Below, piece by piece: positions 41,968 to 53,532 of a DNA stretch of 64,000 nt. The position numbers and the translations under genes were made by a program. This DNA comes from Brachypterus glaber (lineage: Eukaryota; Arthropoda; Insecta; Coleoptera; Kateretidae). Each line of letters opens with the position of its first letter. Position 1 is the stretch's first letter. A model generated the notes under the pieces. It saw only the letters and a program-made list of their open reading frames with translations. It had not been told where the DNA came from and did no database searches. The stretch is taken from assembly GCA_958510825.1 (NCBI GenBank), contig OY294048.1, forward strand, positions 14,029,589 through 14,093,588, written 5' to 3'.

Positions 41968-42476
41968 CACGGTGTGCCTTAAACAAAGTTAAATGTAAAT
42001 TAAACCACCCCGGATTTCTTGATTTTAGGTGGTTTTTGGGACATTACCAAACAGTTTTTGACAAAAATTGAAATCGCTTACTAAGCCGATTTTAAATAAA
42101 GTCGTTCTTCTTTTTCTTCTTTAAGTATTTCCTGACACCACAATACGAAGTTTTTTCTATGACACACCCTATAGCATAGGTACTACCCATGATACTTAAT
42201 ATAATCACGACCATTCCCACGCCTACTTTTTTAATGTACAAAATAAGACGACCGTGAATTTTGGACATTAACACACTTTGTTGAACTTTGGTTTAACTAG
42301 TATTGTGATGTCAGGAAAATCTTGAAGAAGAAGAAAAATGACTTTATTTTAAACGGATTCGTGAGCGATTTCAATTGTTGTCAAAAACTGTTTGGAAAAG
42401 TCCCAAAAAAAAACCTAAAATCAAAAAATCCGGGGTGGTTTGACTTTCCATTAAACTTTGTTTAATGCACACCGTG
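41968..42476. mobile_element. 509-bp inverted-repeat MITE flanked by TAAC
   Basis: CACGGTGTGCCTTAAACAAAG and the inverse of CACGGTGTGCATTAAACAAAG open arms of about 170 bp. These include CACCCCGGATT, CAAACAGTTTTTGACA and TTGAAATCGCT. TAAC is present at both borders. The minus frame 42092-42274 lies between the arms and has no recognisable domain. Confidence 0.7.
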
Positions 42477-42529
42477 TAACCAAAGTGGTTAAAACTTGAA
42501 TCAAGTGCTTGGTTTGAATAATAAAATTT

Positions 42530-42770
42530 CTTGTATTAAGTTTTAAAGAAACAAATAAAGATTGCTAGCAGATATTTATACTAAGTATTTAAAATACTAA
42601 AAATATTGAAAAATATTACTAATACTAATTTTTTGGGCACAAGTACTAATTGAATTATTGATTTTTTTTTAAAATTAGTTAAATATGTTTATATGAAGTA
42701 TTTTTATACTCGAAACAAGTATCTAACACAAGTATCACAAATACTTCATATTGGAGGATTTTTTTCCGTG
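42530..42770 (-). mobile_element. Inverted copy of the 3270-3800 repeat, uninterrupted
   Basis: On the minus strand it follows 3270-3800 but lacks the 294-bp foldback. It ends in ATTTTTTTCCGTG. It shows the pre-insertion state. Confidence 0.55.
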
Positions 42771-43079
42771 AATTCTCTATTTAACTATACTTTTTACTTT
42801 TTATTATTTACTTTTTTATTTTTTATTATTTTTTTTTAAAGTTTTAATTTTTCAATTTTTTTGCGACTTTTTAAGTTTTTTTTTTGTAAATTTTTATTTA
42901 GATATAAAAATTAAAATTAGTTTGAAAGTATAATTTACGTTTTTGTAATATAAAATAATTAATTTTTCATAAATTGTTTAATTTTTTTAAAGAAATTTTG
43001 ACGAAAATACCCGTTTTTAACCCTATTTTAAACCCCCAAAAAAAAATGTTTAAAAAATAAAAAAGTATGGTTAAATAGA

Positions 43080-43310
43080 AAATTTTATAAGCTTTACAAT
43101 GATTTATCACAGGCCCCCCTTTCCGTTTAAAAAAATCCCTCATGCCCCCCTGCCCACATTTTAAAAGCTGAAAATATGAAATATACGCGAAAAGATTGAT
43201 TAGGTTGTCTTATTTAAGTGCTCCAAATTTGAAGTCGATATCTCAACTCGTTCAAAAGTTAAAGAGGATGACTTTTGGACCGCACTGTATGTAAAATAAG
43301 TAAATTTTAC
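43080..43310 (+). repeat. Dispersed repeat with CCCCCCTTTYC block
   Basis: Shares ACAGGCCCCCCTTTCC-like sequence, CTCCAAATTTGAAGTCGATAT and GTTCAAAAGTTAA with 50640-50737 plus 51560-51650, where a LINE splits the repeat. Confidence 0.5.
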
Positions 43311-43558
43311 ATTCCATTACATTTACATGTGTAATTTTTTTTACAGAGTATGGCTAAAATTCTTATATTTGCATTCATGATTACTGTGATATATAACGTC
43401 TGAAAATGTATAATGATTTATCCGCAAATAACGTGATAAAGTAAAAATATATCTTTGAAGCATATTGTTTTAGGTTTTCCAGAAGCTAAATGTGGAAATA
43501 TATCTTTTATTTTGACTGTTAAAAAGATTTATACAAAATTTTAAATATTTTAGTGGCA

Positions 43559-43618
43559 TACATGAAGAAATATAACATTTTGCAGTTTCCGTTCAAAAAT
43601 TTAAATTATTTTTTGGCA
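43559..43618 (+). repeat. Source copy of the 60-bp SINE insertion
   Basis: This stretch recurs identically (59 bp) at 44121-44179 inside the SINE. Here its context is continuous AT-rich sequence on both sides, which marks it as the donor. Confidence 0.8.
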
Positions 43619-43999
43619 ATATATGTGTTTTTTTTTAAGGTGTTAAATGTAAAACCAAAACATAACAAATACTACTGACAACAAAATTTTAATTCTTTCT
43701 GTAAAAAAAATTGGAGGAAGGAAAGATATTAAAAAAACTCAATGTTTTTACGAACAAGGAAAGAGTTTACTTTTTTCAAAAAACTTATTTTTTTTTTTGA
43801 GAAAAATAAATTGAAAAAAAGATAGTTTATATAAAGGTCAAAAGCCTTTTAAATGTGAAGCCAGAGGGTTCTCGAGTTATCGTGGTCACCTATTTCCCCG
43901 ACAGAAAAAAAAACAATAAACGAAATATTTATTTGTTCTCAAAGCATTCGACTTGCTAGCAGAGAGTACACAATCGTACTTCAAACTGGTCTCGCACAT

Positions 44000-44318
44000 G
44001 GGAGATTATCTCAGCGGTCTAAGGCATCGATATAGCATTGACACTGAGCTAATGATCGTGAGTTCAAACCTCACTGGAGCCGATTGCCTTTTTCAGTTAA
44101 TTAATAATTGAAATTTGGCGTACATGAAGAAATATAACATTTTGCAGTTTCCGTTCAAAAATTTAAATTATTTTTTGGCGTACTCCCTAGATATATTGGT
44201 TCGAAAGTCAATTAAAGCCGGTGGTTCCCTTTACTACTAGCCCACAAAAGTCCTGGACTTAGGGGATGCTTAATTAAGTAGAATAGTACGAGGTGAAAAA
44301 TAAACATAAAAAAACATA
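44000..44318 (+). mobile_element. tRNA-derived SINE, copy 2, with a 60-bp insertion
   Basis: Box A is degraded (TTATCTCAGCGG) but box B GAGTTCAAACC is intact. The body matches 26565-26823 except for 44121-44180, a near-exact copy of 43559-43618 placed between TTTGGCG and TACTCCCTAG. The tail is A-rich. It is a SINE, not a tRNA gene. Confidence 0.8.
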
Positions 44319-44879
44319 ACCTCAACAAATACATGCAACATTTTAAAGTTTAGATTCAATTAACATCAATAATAAACCTTGTTTCGACAACAGTTACATT
44401 TTAATGTCAATTAATAATACTGCTGCCAACAAAATTACAGTTAATTACAGTCAAATTATAGTTATTTTTTTTAAATATTTCCATTCCAAAAAAAAGAATT
44501 TCTTTAAAAATTATGGTTGGGTTGGTTTTGGGTTTATCCATTGTTACGGGTGGGACACTTTTACTTCGATTTTCAGTTTCAATAAGTAAACTTTTTGACA
44601 AATAAAAAGTTTTGTTTTTCTAGTGCATTGTACAAAGGAGAAACTGAAAATGAGTTTTTGGAACGAACATGTCTTTTGTCTTACTTTCGGTACATGCATG
44701 TGAAACTGATGTCTTTCTAAAAAAATGTGTTTCGAATGATAATACTTTCAAATGTGGCTGTCAGGTGTTGTATAAAACATTGGATTCTTATTGTAGAAGT
44801 GGGTCCAATTTTTGTCCTAGATTACACTGTGCAACAGAAAATTTAGACAAGATTTCGTCAGTCGTTGATTTAGGACTTT

Positions 44880-45152
44880 TCCCAAGGGGTTTCACTACTT
44901 TAGGTCATTTAAGCAATTTTTTTTTACTTTCCAAGTTTCCAATGCACCCTAATATGCAAGACTCATTTTTCAAATTAAATTTTTGGACATAAGTTTATAT
45001 GAACTTTTTTTCATGTCTTTTGATAGGAATTCACCTCCCAAAGTTATGAAACGCTAACTTGAAAAATGGGTCTTGTACATTAGCTTGAGCTGAAAACTTA
45101 AAATTAAAAAAAATCGCTTAAATGACCCAAAGTAGCGAAACCCCTTGGGGCC
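44880..45152. mobile_element. Foldback element, about 270 bp
   Basis: CCAAGGGGTTTCACTACTTT at 44882 pairs with the inverse ending in AAACCCCTTGG at 45151. Inner pairs (GCACCCTAATATGCAAGAC and GTCTTGTACATTAGC) support one palindrome. The plus frame at 44669-44992 enters its left arm and shows no domain. Confidence 0.65.
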
Positions 45153-45623
45153 TCGACTATATTGGACCTATATATGACGCTGACAGATCTCTTGCCTAAA
45201 AGATCAACCTCGATTTTGTCGCACAGTATTATTAAAAATTGGAAAATAATTTAGTAGGTATCCTAAAGTACAAATTACTAGTCTATAAAAATATATAAAA
45301 ACTGACCCAAATCCTACTAAATTATATTTAAAAATGTCTGGCAGTTTATTACAGTGATTAAGGTGTATATTATCCTGTTTTTCTTCAGATTTTAATATTC
45401 GCATATTTATGATTCACAGACACAATTTAATATCCTAAGATTTTTTTATTAAAGAACTATAATTATAATGTAAAAAAGTGTAACCTGTAATAAATTAAAT
45501 TTAAAATAATACTGCTAAGAGGCTGTCCATATGTTACGTAACGCAATTTTTCAAAAAAATTGACCCCCCCCCCGTGTAACAAACTGTCACATTTACCAAA
45601 AAAAAGGATATAATATTATCATA

Positions 45624-46312
45624 TACACGGTGTTTGTAGTATTTTGGCATTAAATAAAGGGGATGATTCTACATTACAAAACATGAAAAACGAGCATAGG
45701 AACATAGGTCCGAAAACAAACCCTAAGAGAATTATTAAAATCGTATCAAAGATAAGGCTTTTATTTATTAACTCTCGTACCCTTTGAGTTAGATCGACAA
45801 GGTTTTGCTTATATTTTACTATTAATAAGGGCAAATAGTTTATATTAATTATTTTTTTTTTAATCTATGGAGAGGCGTGCCTATCGAACAAAATGTGTGA
45901 GGCTTATTTTTACATATTTGCTCCAAACTTTTTTCTGTGTATTTTTTTGGTATTTTGTTAAAAATATAAATTCCTTGAGTAGTGTGTAACGCTGTAGGAA
46001 CAACCTTATCAAAAAAAAATGCAATTAAGAAAAAAAAACATTTTGTGGCACCAAAAATGTTACTTTTTAAAAGGCTATTACTCCTGTAATATTAAATTAA
46101 GTTGTTTCGGTAAAGAATACTTTTTTGCTTAAAATTTTCATTAAAATTTTATTGGTACTTTTTTGTTCCCCACTCAGTATGTCCATCTTCGAAGGGGCGT
46201 AGCTCCCTTAGGGACTTTTTAGGGACATAAGTTTCTGTGTTGGGTTTTTCAGGTTTTGTGATGTAGAATTATTCTCTTTATTAAATACTAAAAGACTGCA
46301 AACACCGGGTAT
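45624..46312. mobile_element. Foldback element of the 27.6-kb family, 690 bp
   Basis: TACACGGTGTTTG and the inverse of TACCCGGTGTTTG begin arms containing GATGATTCTACATTAC, ACATAGGTCC/ACTTATGTCC and CCCTAAGRGA. 45525-45600 just outside carries a piece of the ACGTAACGC MITE family. Confidence 0.65.
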
Positions 46313-47528
46313 GTTTTTGTAATAATTTTTATTTTAATAACAGGAAGTTTTCATGCAAAAAAAATATTTTCATATGAAATAAATTCTAATCTAATTAGAA
46401 CAAAATCTAATTGGTACATAAAAAAATCTTAAATACGCACTGCATGCCCTATTGCTAACAAAAGAATAATATACCTTAGGAATCAAAAATTTTCTTGCAA
46501 AATAAATCAATTAACACATTTTTTGAAAAGACATTATAAAAAAATATGTTGAGTTGTTTATTTTTTTATCCCCCTTCGGCACCCTTACACTAATCTGTTT
46601 TTTACCAAAGATAACCCCAGCGTTCTAAATAAGGTCGTAAGCTTAAAGCGTTCTCGAGTTATCGTGCACAAATTTTCCGGCCAGACAGAAAAACAGACAT
46701 ACCGATAGAGAAACAGACAGACTGTCGAGAAACGTAAAAAAAACTAAACACAATTTTATTACATAAATTTCCCCCTCGGAAAATCGAATTTTCATATTGT
46801 GCTTAGTTTCTGAGATATGTGAGGTGGATTGTTTTCAAATGAACACCCTGTATGTGCAATGCACATTTTGCATATGTGTATACATATGTTTACCATAAAA
46901 ATGCTTTAAATTAGTAGGCTAACTAGAGAATTAATAAAATGTCAAGCCTATAGGCTATAGACTCATTAGTAGAAAAAGTCGATTTTAAAACCAAACATTA
47001 TTGTTATTATAGAGTTTTGATTAGGTGCCTCTTATACCCCTATAAGAGTTAAAGTTTTAAGTAATTCGAATGAACTACAGTTACATGAATATTTTTGATG
47101 CGTGTGCTTTTTATAATATGTGACTTTCCTATCTAAAAAGTCCCATGTTTGAAATTTTTATACTATTCAATTTTTATTGTGTGATATTGTAAAAATTTCA
47201 TTGTGCCGTGATTTGATCTACTTACCGAAAAAACACTTTCAGTTCATCGACGGTAGGCAACTTCATTTACAGATAGATTAAGATAACCTAAAAAACTTTA
47301 TTTTTATCGTGGCCTAAACAACATTCTGTACGCAAGTACCGAAACTGCCTTTTTTGAGCTTCATAGAAAATCAATTCTTTCTGGCTTTTGCACTTCAATA
47401 ACTATACTACGCGTAAACAATGTAAACAAATACACATTTTAATAAAAATTAACACGCAATCGTGTTAATTCAGATTCACATGCAACCGTGTTAAATTCTA
47501 TCAATTGTTGTGTTAAATATACAAATTA
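46313..47528. repeat. AT-rich region with dispersed GACAGACAG repeat
   Basis: 46560-46740 has GCGTTCTCGAGTTATCGTG and GACAGAAAAACAGACATACC, the dispersed family on the plus strand. CACCCTGTATGTGC at 46846 is a TACAGGGTG-type end. The rest shows nothing. Confidence 0.4.
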
Positions 47529-47640
47529 GGGAACGTTCAAGTATTAAATAACGCAAATTTTGATCATTTTGGATCCCCAACCCCCCCCTGTAACGCTGTT
47601 TTCCTGTACCATTAACATGGGTGTAACACTCCAAAATGAT
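47529..47640. mobile_element. Truncated Harbinger-like MITE
   Basis: TTA precedes GGGAACGTTCAAGTATT. The element matches 27868-28007 up to ACACTCCAAAATGAT, then switches to ACCATAGGAT repeated twice and foldback-family sequence. The right TIR is lost. Confidence 0.6.
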
Positions 47641-48000
47641 ACCATAGGATACCATAGGATTAACCGTTTTCGAAAAAAATACAACTAAAGGCAAAATTGC
47701 ACCTTTCTAGAACCAAAAATTAAAAAAAAAGTCCAAACACTAAAATATTAAAAACCAAAATTTTAATAATGCAGGGTGATTCTACATTAAAAGCTAAGAA
47801 AAAAAAATTGATACATCGCTTTTAAAGGTAACATGACCCTTTAAAAATTTTGGAGACCGTAACTCCCTTAGCAATGATTTTTGGAATTTCGCGTATGAAA
47901 ACTTTTTTCTTAGTTTTCGAGGTACATTAACCTAACACTATTGAAATTTTGGTTTTTAACATTTTAGTGTTTAATAATTAGTTCTCAAAACTTGTAATTT
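47641..48000. repeat. Fragment of the 27.6-kb foldback family
   Basis: AGGATTAACCGTTTTCGA, CCTAACACTATTGAAATTTTGG and TTTTTAACATTTTAGTGTTTAAT match the inner arms of 27593-28884. Confidence 0.55.
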
Positions 48001-48451
48001 TTCCTTCTGATTTATTTTTTTTTTCATAATTTCTTCTCATTATTTTGCATTTTTTATCCCAAACTTTCCAAATTAAACACTGATACAAAAATTTAAAAAT
48101 TATAATACAAAAAGTTGTTGTGTCAACTTTTAGATATTATAACGTCATATAACCATTTATATACTAAACAACTTCATAGTATTTAATTTTACAACAATCA
48201 GCTGACTTTACCAAAATTTTGAAAGTATGCATTTTGGGCTGAAATTTCAATATGCATAAGTATACCTAACGATAAGCATATGCATGTACATGTAGTTACA
48301 TGTCAAGTAAGAGCGTGTCACCTGTAAAGTGTAGTTGGTAAGAGAGAGTCCTACTTTTTTTTCGAGGATATAGTTTACTTCCTGGCTGACAATGCTTTGT
48401 ACATAGAGAGTCTCTGAACCTTATTTTTGATTAACTAACACGTTTTAAAAC

Positions 48452-48573
48452 ATGAGTGTTGCGTACCGGTCACGGTTCGAGGCTGTCTTCCTCTATTCGT
48501 ATCCGAAAGGCCCGAAAATGACGCCTACAGCAGCTGCAAAGTATATGGGCAAGCCGAGGACATTCGTCAACAA
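48452..48573 (+). CDS. Exon 1 of a Tc1/mariner-type transposase (HTH region)
   Basis: ATG AGT GTT GCG TAC starts a 40-codon coding stretch that is markedly less AT-rich than the flanks. It includes YRSRFEAVFLYSYPKG and PTAAAKYMGKPRTFVNK. The second part is the turn and recognition helix of a Tc1/paired-type helix-turn-helix (A-A-K-Y-[MI]-G-K-x-x-x-F-V-x-K). It normally continues with a tryptophan and a second HTH before the DDE domain. Translation would stop 1 codon later, but AACAA is followed by GTGAGTG, a strong 5' splice site, so the stop lies in the intron. The DDE domain is not in this element. Confidence 0.7.
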
Positions 48574-48580
48574 GTGAGTG
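48574..48580 (+). promoter_or_regulatory. 5' splice site after transposase exon 1
   Basis: GTGAGTG directly follows the last coding bases. No matching acceptor with continuing transposase frame was seen before the right TIR. Confidence 0.55.
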
Positions 48581-48690
48581 AAAGTTCATTTCGTAAATTG
48601 ATACAAAAAAACAAATTCTTAAATAAACAATGCGTGACACTCTCTTACTTGACCGACTGTATGTAGTTTTTATGTGCCTATGCATGTTAA

Positions 48691-50274
48691 ATGTAAATTT
48701 AAAATAAAATGCGTACAATTTGTCGTTGTAAATCGAACAACTGCACTTGTTTGTAAATACCGAACGCGTTTAGTTGTTTGTTGTTGTATTCTAGTTAATA
48801 TAGTGGTTGGCGCATATACAACTATTTATTGTTGTATTCTATAACCTAATTACGCTATCGATTACGATAACGTTCTATCTTCTTTACAAACCAAATTTTT
48901 CTAAAGTGCACCGTAGTGTACTGCAAAGTGTGGCCGTTTTATTTGTCATTTCTCGTTCAACTTAAGTAGGCCGCGTAATAATAAATTCTATTTGTTTCAT
49001 TTCAGCGGATTTTTTCAGCGCTTTTTTTTCATAAGAATTGTTAATAAATTTACGAGACCCTCGCTAGGTTTTAAACGGGCTTTATAAATTAAAACGTAGA
49101 TAGATTATTAGCTCATATGAAGAGTACATATTTCATAAGGGGTTAAACGCCATTGATTCGATTTTTTAGGAGGAAAAAAAAATAATTTTTGCGAAACCGA
49201 AATTTTAACAAATAATTGGTTCTATTTTTTTATAAAACATAACACGATGGGGTTTTTGGGGTCGCTGAAAATAAATCCGGTGTCAAAATTTTAAAATTAA
49301 AAATGGATGACAATATTTTTACAGTTACAGTTACACCTAAAGGGTTTCTGGGGTTACTGAAACTGAATGTGATGTTAATTAAAAAATTCAATGTGCGGAT
49401 TAAATATGGCGGCCATAATTTTAAAAATTGTATCCATTTTTGTCTTATAAGAATTAATATATTAATAATTGAATAAAAATAATTTAGGCATAGAAAAAAG
49501 CTTACTCAAATATTTATTGAATTGAAAAAAACTCCAGTGGTTTGCAAATAATAGGCCACCCTATTTTACAATGTACACTAGGGTGCCAGCCAAAAATGTG
49601 ACAATTACCAAACTTTGAGATCAAGTCGGGTTGCCCAACTTTAACTTGGATACGTTTAATTTGGATACGTTTAGTTCTCTCATTGCGGGGCTCATAGACC
49701 TCACTACCTAATCCTTAGTGACTTTTGTGTTACCTACAAAGTCCTCCTCTACCGTCCCTGTTTCTTTAATAAAGTCTAGGTATGGTCTTAGAGTGCTCAT
49801 TAATTAATTGAATCAAGTTCTATGAGGGGAAGATCCATATTGTTTTTGAAAGAAATCCCCCTAAAAACAAAAAAGTTATGGGGGTTAAACTTTCGAAAAA
49901 ATCGAAAAAAGCTGAGAAAAATTCCGATTAATGTAACTTTTTCAGGAAAAATTACTTTTATTATAAGAATCAATTCAACCAATTTTAAAAGTAATACCCC
50001 CAAAAACAAAAAAGTTAGGGGGATTAAACTTTAAAAAAAAATTAAATATCGTTTTTTTTTTCAAAATTTTTGCGTTTTTCGCAAAAAAAAAAAAAATAAA
50101 AAAAAATATATATATATATATATATTTTTTTATTTTTCGTTTTTCAAAAAAAGATCCCATTAAAAAAAAATTTGAAAAAATCTTTCGTTTTTCTCAAAAA
50201 GAAATTGTCGAATTTTTTTTAAAGTTTTTTTTTTAAATTTTATTTTGAAATTGTTTTTTTAAGTATTTGTGAAA
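48691..50274. repeat. AT-rich region with repeat remnants
   Basis: 49240-49380 has two diverged units of the GGGGTTTTTGGGGTCGCTGAA family. 49850-50270 holds AAAAAAGTTATGGGGGTTAAAC twice, with poly-A/T runs and a short (TA)n at 50108-50127. Frames there mirror each other and are not genes. Confidence 0.45.
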
Positions 50275-50345
50275 ATGCAATATACCATTTACTGTGAATA
50301 GTATATAATGGAATGCGTAGCATAACATATCTTCACTGCTTGTTT
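50275..50345 (+). repeat. Intact copy of the dispersed-repeat end
   Basis: AAAATGCAATATACCATTTACTGTGAATA...GTAGCATAACATATCTTCAC. It is the unbroken reference for the SINE-split copy at 26517/26830. An inverted copy is at 57275-57330 and another plus copy at 15948-16010. Confidence 0.6.
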
Positions 50346-50737
50346 TGATATATTTAGGTCAAATATGATTCATACTTTTAATCCCATGCGAAAACCGTAA
50401 TAAAAATGGCGTTTGACCTCTTAGGAAAGTTGTAGTCTTCATATATGAGTATTTAAATGTTTCATTATTGCATTAGGTCTGAAAAGGGGAATAAATTGCG
50501 GTAAACGTAGAACAAAAACCTGACTTTCATTTGTTAATTGAGTTGTAGCTTAAAACGCACGTTTATAAATAAAACGATATACAGAGCCGTAGCCATGGGG
50601 GGGATTGAGGGGGAAATTATATGGTCAAAAAGAGAATTTAATAAGCTTTAAAATGATATATTACATGACCCCCTTTTACATTAAAAATGTTTTTCCTTTC
50701 CCACTGACCCAAAACATATTAAATACCAAAAAGACAT

Positions 50738-51556
50738 TTATAATAATAATAATAATAATGTTTTTTACCATTACAGATACATAAAGTACATATGGGAAGT
50801 CAAAAATATAAGTATATAAAAAAATCATTAATGTACATATACAAGTCAGTCAAAAAAATTAATTAGAAAAAAAATAACTAAGTACTAACACCTCAAAATA
50901 TGTGTTCCGTATCAAACAAAAATTCGGTAACAGTACATACAAAAAAAAAGGCACAATAGAACAATTAAAAAATTAATAAACAAATATAACACATTAAAAT
51001 GTTTGAGCTAATTATCAGACAGAAATTCACTAACTGTATAATAAGCTTTATCAATAAAAAATTGTTTTACAGATTTTTTAAAAATATTAAATGAAGGTAT
51101 TTCTCTCAGATCAGACGGAAGTTTATTATAAAAAGTAATGCAACAGTATAATGGTGATCTCTTATAGAAAGAAGTTCTATGCCTGGGTATTTGTAGATTG
51201 CGACTCTGTCTAGTACTATAAGGATTAATGTCAGAACGAACTATAAAATTTTCAAAATTCTTTTTGACATATAGAACACACCTATAAATGTAAATACTAA
51301 CAACAGTCAATAAACTTTTAATTTTAAATACCTCTCTACATGTTTCCCTAAAGTCCATATTAAACATCAACCTTAGAAGTCTCTTCTGAGCAACAAAAAC
51401 TCTAAGCAAATTATTACCACTAACCCAACTGATAATATTATATAAAATATGTGAATAAGCCAGCGAGTAGTACAAGTTAAGTATTCCTGACTCGTCTAAT
51501 TCACTCTTCATTTTTAAAATACCAAAGTATGCACTACTTAGCTTTTTGCAAACCAT
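50738..51556 (-). mobile_element. 5'-truncated LINE with (ATT)n tail
   Basis: On the minus strand: ORF2 tail, about 260 bp of 3' UTR, then (ATT)n at 50740-50759. It splits the repeat seen whole at 43080-43310. Similar words at both borders (ACATTTATA and CATGTTTATATG) may be a target duplication. Confidence 0.65.
51008..51556 (-). pseudogene. LINE ORF2 C-terminal region (Jockey/CR1-like)
   Basis: 182 uninterrupted codons. Residues 1-20 resemble the thumb start (KKLSSAYFGILKMKSEL). About 28-45 is YYSLAYSHILYNIISW, about 55-65 is VAQKRLLRLMF, then TRQSRNLQIPRHR, CCITFYNKLPSDLRE, FKKSVKQFFIDKAYYTV and SEFL. This order (Y-x(5)-H-x-x-Y...W, Q-K-R-x-x-R, Y-N-x-L-P, F-K...L/F) is the standard ORF2 C-terminus after the reverse transcriptase. 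The frame has no stop, so insertion was recent or purifying loss has been slight. Catalytic FADD motif is not included. The initial M may belong to the flank. Confidence 0.8.
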
Positions 51557-51559
51557 GTT

Positions 51560-53327
51560 TATATGTTATTTACGTGTTCCAAATTTGGCGTTGATATCTT
51601 AAGTGGTTCAAAAGTTAAGTGGGAGGCGGACACGCGGGACGCGCACTGTATAATGCTTCGAATTTTACTATAGTAATTGCAGGTAGTTTTTGCCTGGTGG
51701 ACATATTTTTCTTTTTTGGTGCCGCCTCCTATAACGTTTTTGATATTTCTACAAATTTGAAACAATTTACCCTTTTGATAAAACTATTTTTCCTGAAAAA
51801 GGACGTTAATAGCACTTTTTTCTCATTTTTTTTCGGCTTTTTAAAAAGTTTAGCCCCTATAACTTTTTTGTTTTCGGAGTATTTTTTTAAATTTGGTTCG
51901 ATTGATCCTTTAAGTTTTTTCAAAAACCTGATAAATTTTTTTCTTCTATTTTTAATTTTTTTAAATGTTTAGCCCCCATAACTTTTTTATTTTTTTTTGG
52001 GATTCTTTTTAATTTTAATGGGACTCTTTTCCTTACTAAGATTTATTTTTCCTGCAGTTTTGAAGTTGATCGGGTTATTCATTTTTAAGCTACGGACGGA
52101 CAGACGGATAGACAGTTGTAATCGGTGGTCACACCTAAGGGGAGTTTCGATTTAGTGTAGTCCGCTGCTGATATCACTTCAATCTTCCTCAGAAATTAAT
52201 AATAAAAATGCTAAATACTGCGAAAAAGCTCCTTGATTGGTTCGACGCCATTTCTTTAAGTTTAGATTAAAAAACAAAAATCTAACCATTTTTGGCTTTT
52301 TCATAATTAAGTAAAATAATTTGATGAAAACATTAACTTCTTCTCTCCTACATAGGCTATAGCCGCTAGAAACAAATGTTACATTACCCTCGTACAAAAT
52401 ACAAAGCAAAAAAAAACAACGAACGAAAAAGAAAAACATTTAAAACAAAGCAAAGTCCTAAATTATTTTAACGAGAGTGTGGCCTCGGTGTAAAACAATT
52501 TACTTTTAACTTGTTCAGTTTTAAAACAGATTCTAATTGACTGTTGGTTTAAAAATGCTAGTCACTCAATTTAGTAGAAAAGCTACGCTGTCACCTTCAT
52601 TAAATCCTATTATTTTACCGGCCTAATAACATACGGAATATTGTTTCGAAAAAACACCGTTTTCCGGCTGAGGAGATGTAACGTATTTGACTCGGTTCAT
52701 TCACAGCCTACTTTTGATGAGACTAGATTAAATTAATATTTATAACATTATTATTTTTCTACGCCTCTCTATGTTGCCAAACAAAAAAAAGAATATTTTT
52801 TAGTCACAAGCATACAGAAAAACGTACGTTATATGTGTTATAAAAAGTTACAAAATCAATCATTTTTGTTTGGACTTTTAAAGTTAAAAAATCTTTTCAT
52901 TTTTAACCAAGGTTAGAAATGAATTCATAACCTGTTTTTTATCTTTTGGTTATACCTGATAGATGGCGAAACTATCGCCTTGTCTGTAAACAGTTGAAGT
53001 TTGCGAATAAAATAATTAAAATTAACATTTTTGTTTATTTCTACGAAAAACAATAAGAAATAATATTTATTTATATATTATATGGTTCATACCGAGACTG
53101 ATAATAGGAAATAACAATAAATTATTATTAAGTTGAAATTTATAGTGACGTTAGAAATCTGCAAAATTTCTGTAGAAGATCAACTAAAATGGTGAATATT
53201 ACGAGGTAATGTGTTATTTATTTATGCTTGTGAATAAAATTATGTTCTAACCACATAAGAAAATTACATTTCCATCTCTCGAGATGTCAGTAAAAATGTT
53301 ACGTAACACTTGAAACATTATAAACTT
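51560..53327. repeat. AT-rich region with dispersed repeat remnants
   Basis: 51560-51660 continues the LINE-split repeat. 51840-52115 has CCCCTATAACTTTTTTG words and GACGGACAGACGGATAGACAG. 52160-53320 shows no convincing gene; the minus frame 52179-52439 has no recognisable domain. Confidence 0.4.
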
Positions 53328-53532
53328 ATAAAATGTTTATTGGATTACGTTTTTAACAATGATCTAGGCCTAAGATACTGATTCGTTGCAAATTTTATTG
53401 CACACGGTGTTCACTAAATCATCTAAACAAAAAAAATAGAGATGGGAATAACCGGTTTTCGGTTAGCCGGTTGCGGAAATTACCTTACCAAATTACAAAT
53501 TTTGCGTTACATACCTAATACTTGAACGTCCC
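53328..53532 (+). mobile_element. Dispersed AACCGGTT repeat, copy 2
   Basis: Matches 24290-24654 but lacks its middle part. Ends ACTTGAACGTCCC then TTA. Confidence 0.6.

Larger units (their letters stand above)
48276..48690 (+). mobile_element. Miniature Tc1-like element carrying transposase exon 1
   Basis: CATATGCATG...TCAAGTAAGAGCGTGTCAC at the left mirrors GTGACACTCTCTTACTTGA...CCTATGCATG at the right. The arms are 45-50 bp with small indels. Between them lies one coding exon with a splice donor. The rest of a transposase gene is absent, so it needs enzyme in trans. Confidence 0.65.

Noticed and set aside
44669..44992. 107-codon Cys-containing frame
   Set aside because: It runs into a foldback arm at 44880 and shows no recognisable domain; the first 70 codons could be a relic but evidence is too thin.
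49800..50160. Overlapping plus and minus frames of 61-70 codons
   Set aside because: Mirror translations of the CCCCATAACTTTTTTG dispersed repeat.
51619..51972. 117-codon plus frame and its minus mirror at 51729-51923
   Set aside because: Phe/Lys-rich translation of A/T homopolymer-laden dispersed repeat.
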